DNA of 64,000 bases, from NCBI GenBank assembly GCA_900540495.1, contig UQGA01000004.1, positions 1-64,000 of the forward strand, written 5' to 3'. A model generated the notes under the pieces. That model did no database searches and was not told the DNA's origin. It worked only from the letters and a program-made list of their open reading frames with translations. The stretch comes from an uncultured Eubacteriales bacterium (lineage in GTDB: Bacteria > Bacillota > Clostridia > Christensenellales > CAG-138). Positions 60,994-64,000 of the stretch are shown piece after piece. The position numbers were made by a program, and so were the translations under genes. The number at the start of each line of letters is the position of its first letter. The first letter of the stretch is position 1.

Positions 60994-61583
60994 TGCTCTA
61001 TCTGTTCGCCAAGGTGCTGCTTTCGCCGCTTTTTCTGTTGCTGATGCGCCCGCGTGTGCGCGGCCTCAGGCACCTGTGGCGGCGCGGCGGCGCGATTGTG
61101 GTCAGCAACCACTGGGCGCTGTCCGACCCGATTCTCATTGCGCTTGTCAGCCCGCGGGTCATCCATTTCATGGCCAAGCAGGAGCTGTTTCGCAGCCCGG
61201 TGGCACGGTTTTTCCTCATGCGCGGGCTGTATGCGTTTCCGGTCAACCGCAAGCAGGCCGATATGGCCTCGCTCAAGCAGGCGATGGCCGTGCTGGAAAA
61301 GGGGCGCGTATTCGGCATCTTTCCGGAAGGGCGGCGCTCCGTTACGGGCGAGCTGGACGAGCTCGAGCGCGGGGCGGCGTTCCTCGCTTTGCGCTGCAGG
61401 GTGCCGATCATCCCGATCTATTCCGATCCGCGCACCTACCGCAAGCTGCGCGTCAATATGATCGTGGGCGAGCCGATGGATGCGTCCGCCATCGCCGCAG
61501 CGCACAAGGGGCGTTCGGTCGACGTGGTAACGCAGGCCATCGCGGACAAGCTCCAGCAGTTGCGGCTGCAACTGGAGGCGTGA
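60993..61583 (+). CDS. plsC: 1-acyl-sn-glycerol-3-phosphate acyltransferase
   Basis: 196 residues. The acyltransferase motifs are NHWALSDPIL (NHx4D, catalytic) and FPEGRRS (substrate binding). It adds the second acyl chain to make phosphatidic acid. An N-terminal hydrophobic segment (LYLFAKVLLSPLFLLL) should attach it to the membrane. Start overlaps the cmk stop (TGATG). ispH-rpsA starts 3 bp after its stop. The order cmk-plsC-ispH-rpsA is common in Clostridia. Confidence 0.92.
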   Translation: MLYLFAKVLLSPLFLLLMRPRVRGLRHLWRRGGAIVVSNHWALSDPILIALVSPRVIHFMAKQELFRSPVARFFLMRGLYAFPVNRKQADMASLKQAMAVLEKGRVFGIFPEGRRSVTGELDELERGAAFLALRCRVPIIPIYSDPRTYRKLRVNMIVGEPMDASAIAAAHKGRSVDVVTQAIADKLQQLRLQLEA

Positions 61584-61586
61584 CGG

Positions 61587-64000
61587 ATGCGCATTCTTGT
61601 CGGCAAACACAGCGGCTTCTGCTTCGGCGTGCGGCGCGCCGTAGAGATGGCGGAGCGCCTGGCGGCCGATCCGGATGCGTCCGGCACCGTGTACACCTGC
61701 GGCAAGCTCATCCACAACGAGCAGGTGCTCGAACGGCTGGCCGCGCACGGCGTCCGCGAGGCGGAAGACCCCGCCGCGCTGCATCCGGGGGATACGCTGC
61801 TGTTGCGCGCGCACGGCGTGCCGCCGGAGGTGGAGGAGGCCTGCGCGCGCGGCGGCGTGCGCGTGGCGGACGCCACCTGTCCGTTCGTCAAACGGATTCA
61901 CCGCCTCGTCGCGTCTGCCGCGCAGGCGGGCGTCCCGGCGCTGATTGCCGGCAGAGCGGCGCACCCGGAGGTCATGGGCATCTGCGGCTATGCGCGCGCC
62001 GGCGCCTATGTGCTCGAACGGCCCGAGGACGCTGCAGCCCTGCCCCGGCTGGAGCGGGCGTGCATCGTTGCACAGACGACGCTCGGCCGCGAACCGTATG
62101 CCGCCATCGTCGCCGCCGCGCACGCGCGCGTCGGGTCGTTAACGGTATATCAGACCGTTTGTGACACCACGCGGCAGCGCCGCCGCGAAGCGGCGCTGAT
62201 CGCCGCAAGGAGCACAAAAATGTACGTCCTCGGCTCCCACACGAGCGCAAACACGGCCGGTTTGGCGCAAATCGCAAAAAACCTGTGCAAAAACGCCGAA
62301 ACCATAGAGGATATCGATAAACTTTCTCTTGCCAATTTGCAATCCGATGATATAATAGGTATTGTCGCAGGCGCATCGACGCCGGACTGGATGATTATGG
62401 AGGTTATACAACGAATGAGCGAACTGGAAAATACGACGATCGAGACCATTGAAGCGGAAGCGCCCGCCGAGGAAATCGCCGTGCCCACGGAACCCACTGT
62501 GACCGGAGCAGCTCCCGCGGAAGCGGTTGCTGCGGAACCCGCCCCCGCCGACGAAGCGGCGGCCGAGCCGGCAGAGGAGCCGGCGCCGGCGGAGGAAGCG
62601 TCGGAACCCGCCGCGGCTGAGGCGGCAGCCGAGCAGGCGGAAGCGCCTGCCGCAGCGGAGGAACCGGTGGCAGAACCCGCCGCAGCGGAAGAAGCGGCGG
62701 CCGACAAGTCCGAGGAAACGTCCGAGTTCGCTGAAGCGTTTGAAAAGACCCTGACGCGCATCCGCAACGGCCAGATCATCACGGGTACCGTGCTGCAGAT
62801 CGTGGACGGCGAGGTCTATGTCAACGTTGGCTACAAGTCCGACGGTATCATCCCGAAGAACGAGTATTCGAGCGATCCGGAAGCCAACCCGGCCGAGCAG
62901 TTGAAGGTGGGCGATTCCATCGAGGTCGAGGTGCTCAAGGTCAACGACGGCGAGGGCAATGTCCTGCTTTCCCGCAAGAACGTCGAGAGCAAGAAGCTCT
63001 GGGACGACCTGATGGCGGAGGAGGATGTCGAGGAGCGCGTGTTTGAAGCGGTGGCCAAGGAGGCTGTCAAGGGCGGCATCATCGCCGATATCGAGGGCAT
63101 CCGCGCTTTCGTGCCCGCTTCGCAGGTTTCCACCAAGTACATCGAGAATCTGAACGACTATGTCGGCAAGCCCATGCGCCTCAAGGTGCTTGAGATCGAC
63201 AAGCAGCGCAAGCGTATCGTCGCCTCGCAAAAGCAGGTCCTGCTGGCGGAGGCCGCGGCGGCCAAGCGCGCCAAGTGGGAGGCGCTGGTCGTCGGCAGCA
63301 AGGTCAAGGGCATCGTCCGCCGCATTACCGATTTCGGCGCGTTTGTCGATATCGGCGGGATCGACGGTCTCGTCCATGTGACCGACGCCGCCTGGGGCCG
63401 CGTCAAGCACCCGTCCGATGTGTTCACCATCGGGCAGGAGATCGAGGTGCTCATCCTCAATGTCGACGTGGAGAAGGAGCGCGTGTCGCTGGGCTATAAG
63501 CAGCTGCAGCCCAAGCCGTGGACGCTGGCGGATCAGAAGTATCCGGTCGGCTCCATCGTGGAGGGCAAGGTGGTTCGCATCGTGCCGTTCGGCGCGTTCG
63601 TCGCGCTCGAGTCCACGATCGACGGCCTCATCCACATTTCGCAGGTCGGCGTGCGCCGCATTGCGAAGGTGGAGGACGAGCTCAAGGTGGGCGACATCGT
63701 GCGCTGCAAGGTGCTCGATGTAAACACCGAGGCCAAGCGCATCAGCCTGAGCCGCCGCGAGGCGATTCTGGAGGAGCAGCCGGAAGTGGCCGAGCAACTG
63801 CAGGCCGAGCGCATGGAGCGCGAGCGCCAGCATCAGGAGCGTCAGGAGCAGCGCCAGCGCGACCGCGAGCAGCAGTCGCAGCAGCGCCGCGAGCGCAGCG
63901 AGCGCCCCGCCGCCCCGCAGGGCGATGCGCCCGAGCGCCGGAACGACCGTGGGGGCGACCGCCGTCGCCGCAGCGAGGACGGGGATTACGAGCTGCCGCC
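61587..64000 (+). CDS. ispH: IspH-ribosomal protein S1 fusion (cut by right edge)
   Basis: 804 codons in one uninterrupted frame. Residues 1-276 are 4-hydroxy-3-methylbut-2-enyl diphosphate reductase, the last step of the MEP isoprenoid pathway. The three cluster cysteines are in GFCFGV, ATCPFV and VCDTT, with HPEVMG also conserved. Residues 277-about 385 are an acidic Ala/Glu/Pro-rich linker. Then come four S1 RNA-binding domains (for example GQIITGTVLQIVDGEVYVNVG, DFGAFVDIGGIDGLVHV, PFGAFVALESTIDGLIHI), and a C-terminal Arg/Gln/Glu-rich tail reaching the edge. This fusion is known from Clostridia. A promoter and ribosome site inside the ispH part (62329-62415) suggest S1 is also made alone. 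GGAGGCGTGACGG precedes the ATG. Confidence 0.93.
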   Translation, partial: MRILVGKHSGFCFGVRRAVEMAERLAADPDASGTVYTCGKLIHNEQVLERLAAHGVREAEDPAALHPGDTLLLRAHGVPPEVEEACARGGVRVADATCPFVKRIHRLVASAAQAGVPALIAGRAAHPEVMGICGYARAGAYVLERPEDAAALPRLERACIVAQTTLGREPYAAIVAAAHARVGSLTVYQTVCDTTRQRRREAALIAARSTKMYVLGSHTSANTAGLAQIAKNLCKNAETIEDIDKLSLANLQSDDIIGIVAGASTPDWMIMEVIQRMSELENTTIETIEAEAPAEEIAVPTEPTVTGAAPAEAVAAEPAPADEAAAEPAEEPAPAEEASEPAAAEAAAEQAEAPAAAEEPVAEPAAAEEAAADKSEETSEFAEAFEKTLTRIRNGQIITGTVLQIVDGEVYVNVGYKSDGIIPKNEYSSDPEANPAEQLKVGDSIEVEVLKVNDGEGNVLLSRKNVESKKLWDDLMAEEDVEERVFEAVAKEAVKGGIIADIEGIRAFVPASQVSTKYIENLNDYVGKPMRLKVLEIDKQRKRIVASQKQVLLAEAAAAKRAKWEALVVGSKVKGIVRRITDFGAFVDIGGIDGLVHVTDAAWGRVKHPSDVFTIGQEIEVLILNVDVEKERVSLGYKQLQPKPWTLADQKYPVGSIVEGKVVRIVPFGAFVALESTIDGLIHISQVGVRRIAKVEDELKVGDIVRCKVLDVNTEAKRISLSRREAILEEQPEVAEQLQAERMERERQHQERQEQRQRDREQQSQQRRERSERPAAPQGDAPERRNDRGGDRRRRSEDGDYELP
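62329..62417 (+). promoter_or_regulatory. Internal promoter and ribosome site for the S1 half
   Basis: Inside the ispH coding part: TTGCCA (62329-62334), 16 bp, perfect TATAAT (62351-62356). GGAGGT (62399-62404) lies 10 bases before an in-frame ATG (62415-62417), exactly where IspH ends and S1 begins. Confidence 0.65.

Noticed and set aside
61587..62417. IspH-S1 continuity considered as a sequencing frameshift or missed stop
   Set aside because: Codon-by-codon reading from 61587 to 62417 shows no stop and complete conserved IspH motifs, and this fusion is known in Clostridia.

Overview
The window looks like a stretch of chromosome from a high-GC, strictly anaerobic member of the Bacillota, most likely class Clostridia. 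This rests on gene content. There is a class III (oxygen-sensitive) ribonucleotide reductase with its activase, a FeoA-FeoB ferrous iron transporter, an IspH-ribosomal protein S1 fusion, a tig-clpP-clpX cluster, a T-box before thrS, strong AGGAGG ribosome sites and frequent TTG/GTG starts. The order within Clostridia (Christensenellales would fit) is a guess. The first 0.9 kb is clearly AT-richer than the rest.

Layout. 0-0.8 kb: ECF-type sigma factor and the start of its membrane partner, running off the left edge. 1.2-4.1 kb: esterase, flavodoxin, an SPFH membrane protein and an acetyltransferase. 4.2-11.2 kb: an ssnA-ygfK-xdhD operon (selenium/molybdenum purine hydroxylase type). 11.4-18.0 kb: a threonine-synthase-like PLP enzyme and a complete BMP-family ABC importer. 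18.1-20.2 kb: serC-serA. 20.2-23.8 kb: a 614-bp control region, then nrdD-nrdG. 23.9-29.3 kb: a membrane-anchored XRE regulator, a glutaredoxin-like protein, ftsA-ftsZ and a CBS-domain membrane protein. 29.6-35.5 kb: aminotransferase, ComEC-like channel, AEC carrier, DUF6054-like protein and IMP dehydrogenase. 35.7-40.9 kb: a second molybdenum hydroxylase operon (three subunits plus two cytidylyltransferase-like proteins). 42-44.1 kb: remnants of a surface polysaccharide locus. 44.4-50.3 kb: thrS with T-box, clpX, clpP, tig. 50.6-64 kb: small regulator, lipoprotein, nadD-yqeK, rsfS, feoAB, surE, an RpiR regulator, a flavoprotein, cmk, plsC and the ispH-rpsA fusion, cut by the right edge.

How it fits together. 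The two molybdenum hydroxylase operons, the YgfK and SsnA proteins, MocA, a MobA-like/ModE-like fusion and the neighbouring BMP importer suggest a purine uptake and breakdown capacity split over two loci. ssnA, ygfK and xdhD belong to the gene set known from gut bacteria that degrade uric acid and xanthine. Linking the importer and the second hydroxylase to purines is inference.

Most noteworthy: (1) a consensus-like promoter and a ribosome site inside the ispH part of the ispH-rpsA fusion, which would let S1 be made alone; (2) the nrdD control region with NrdR-type palindromes, a helically phased array of DnaA-box-like 9-mers and a seven-copy 19-bp tandem repeat; (3) a MobA-like domain without its signature loop fused to a ModE-like DNA-binding domain; (4) palindromes embedded in divergent promoters, and predicted leaderless genes. 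No tRNA, rRNA, CRISPR array or insertion sequence was recognised.
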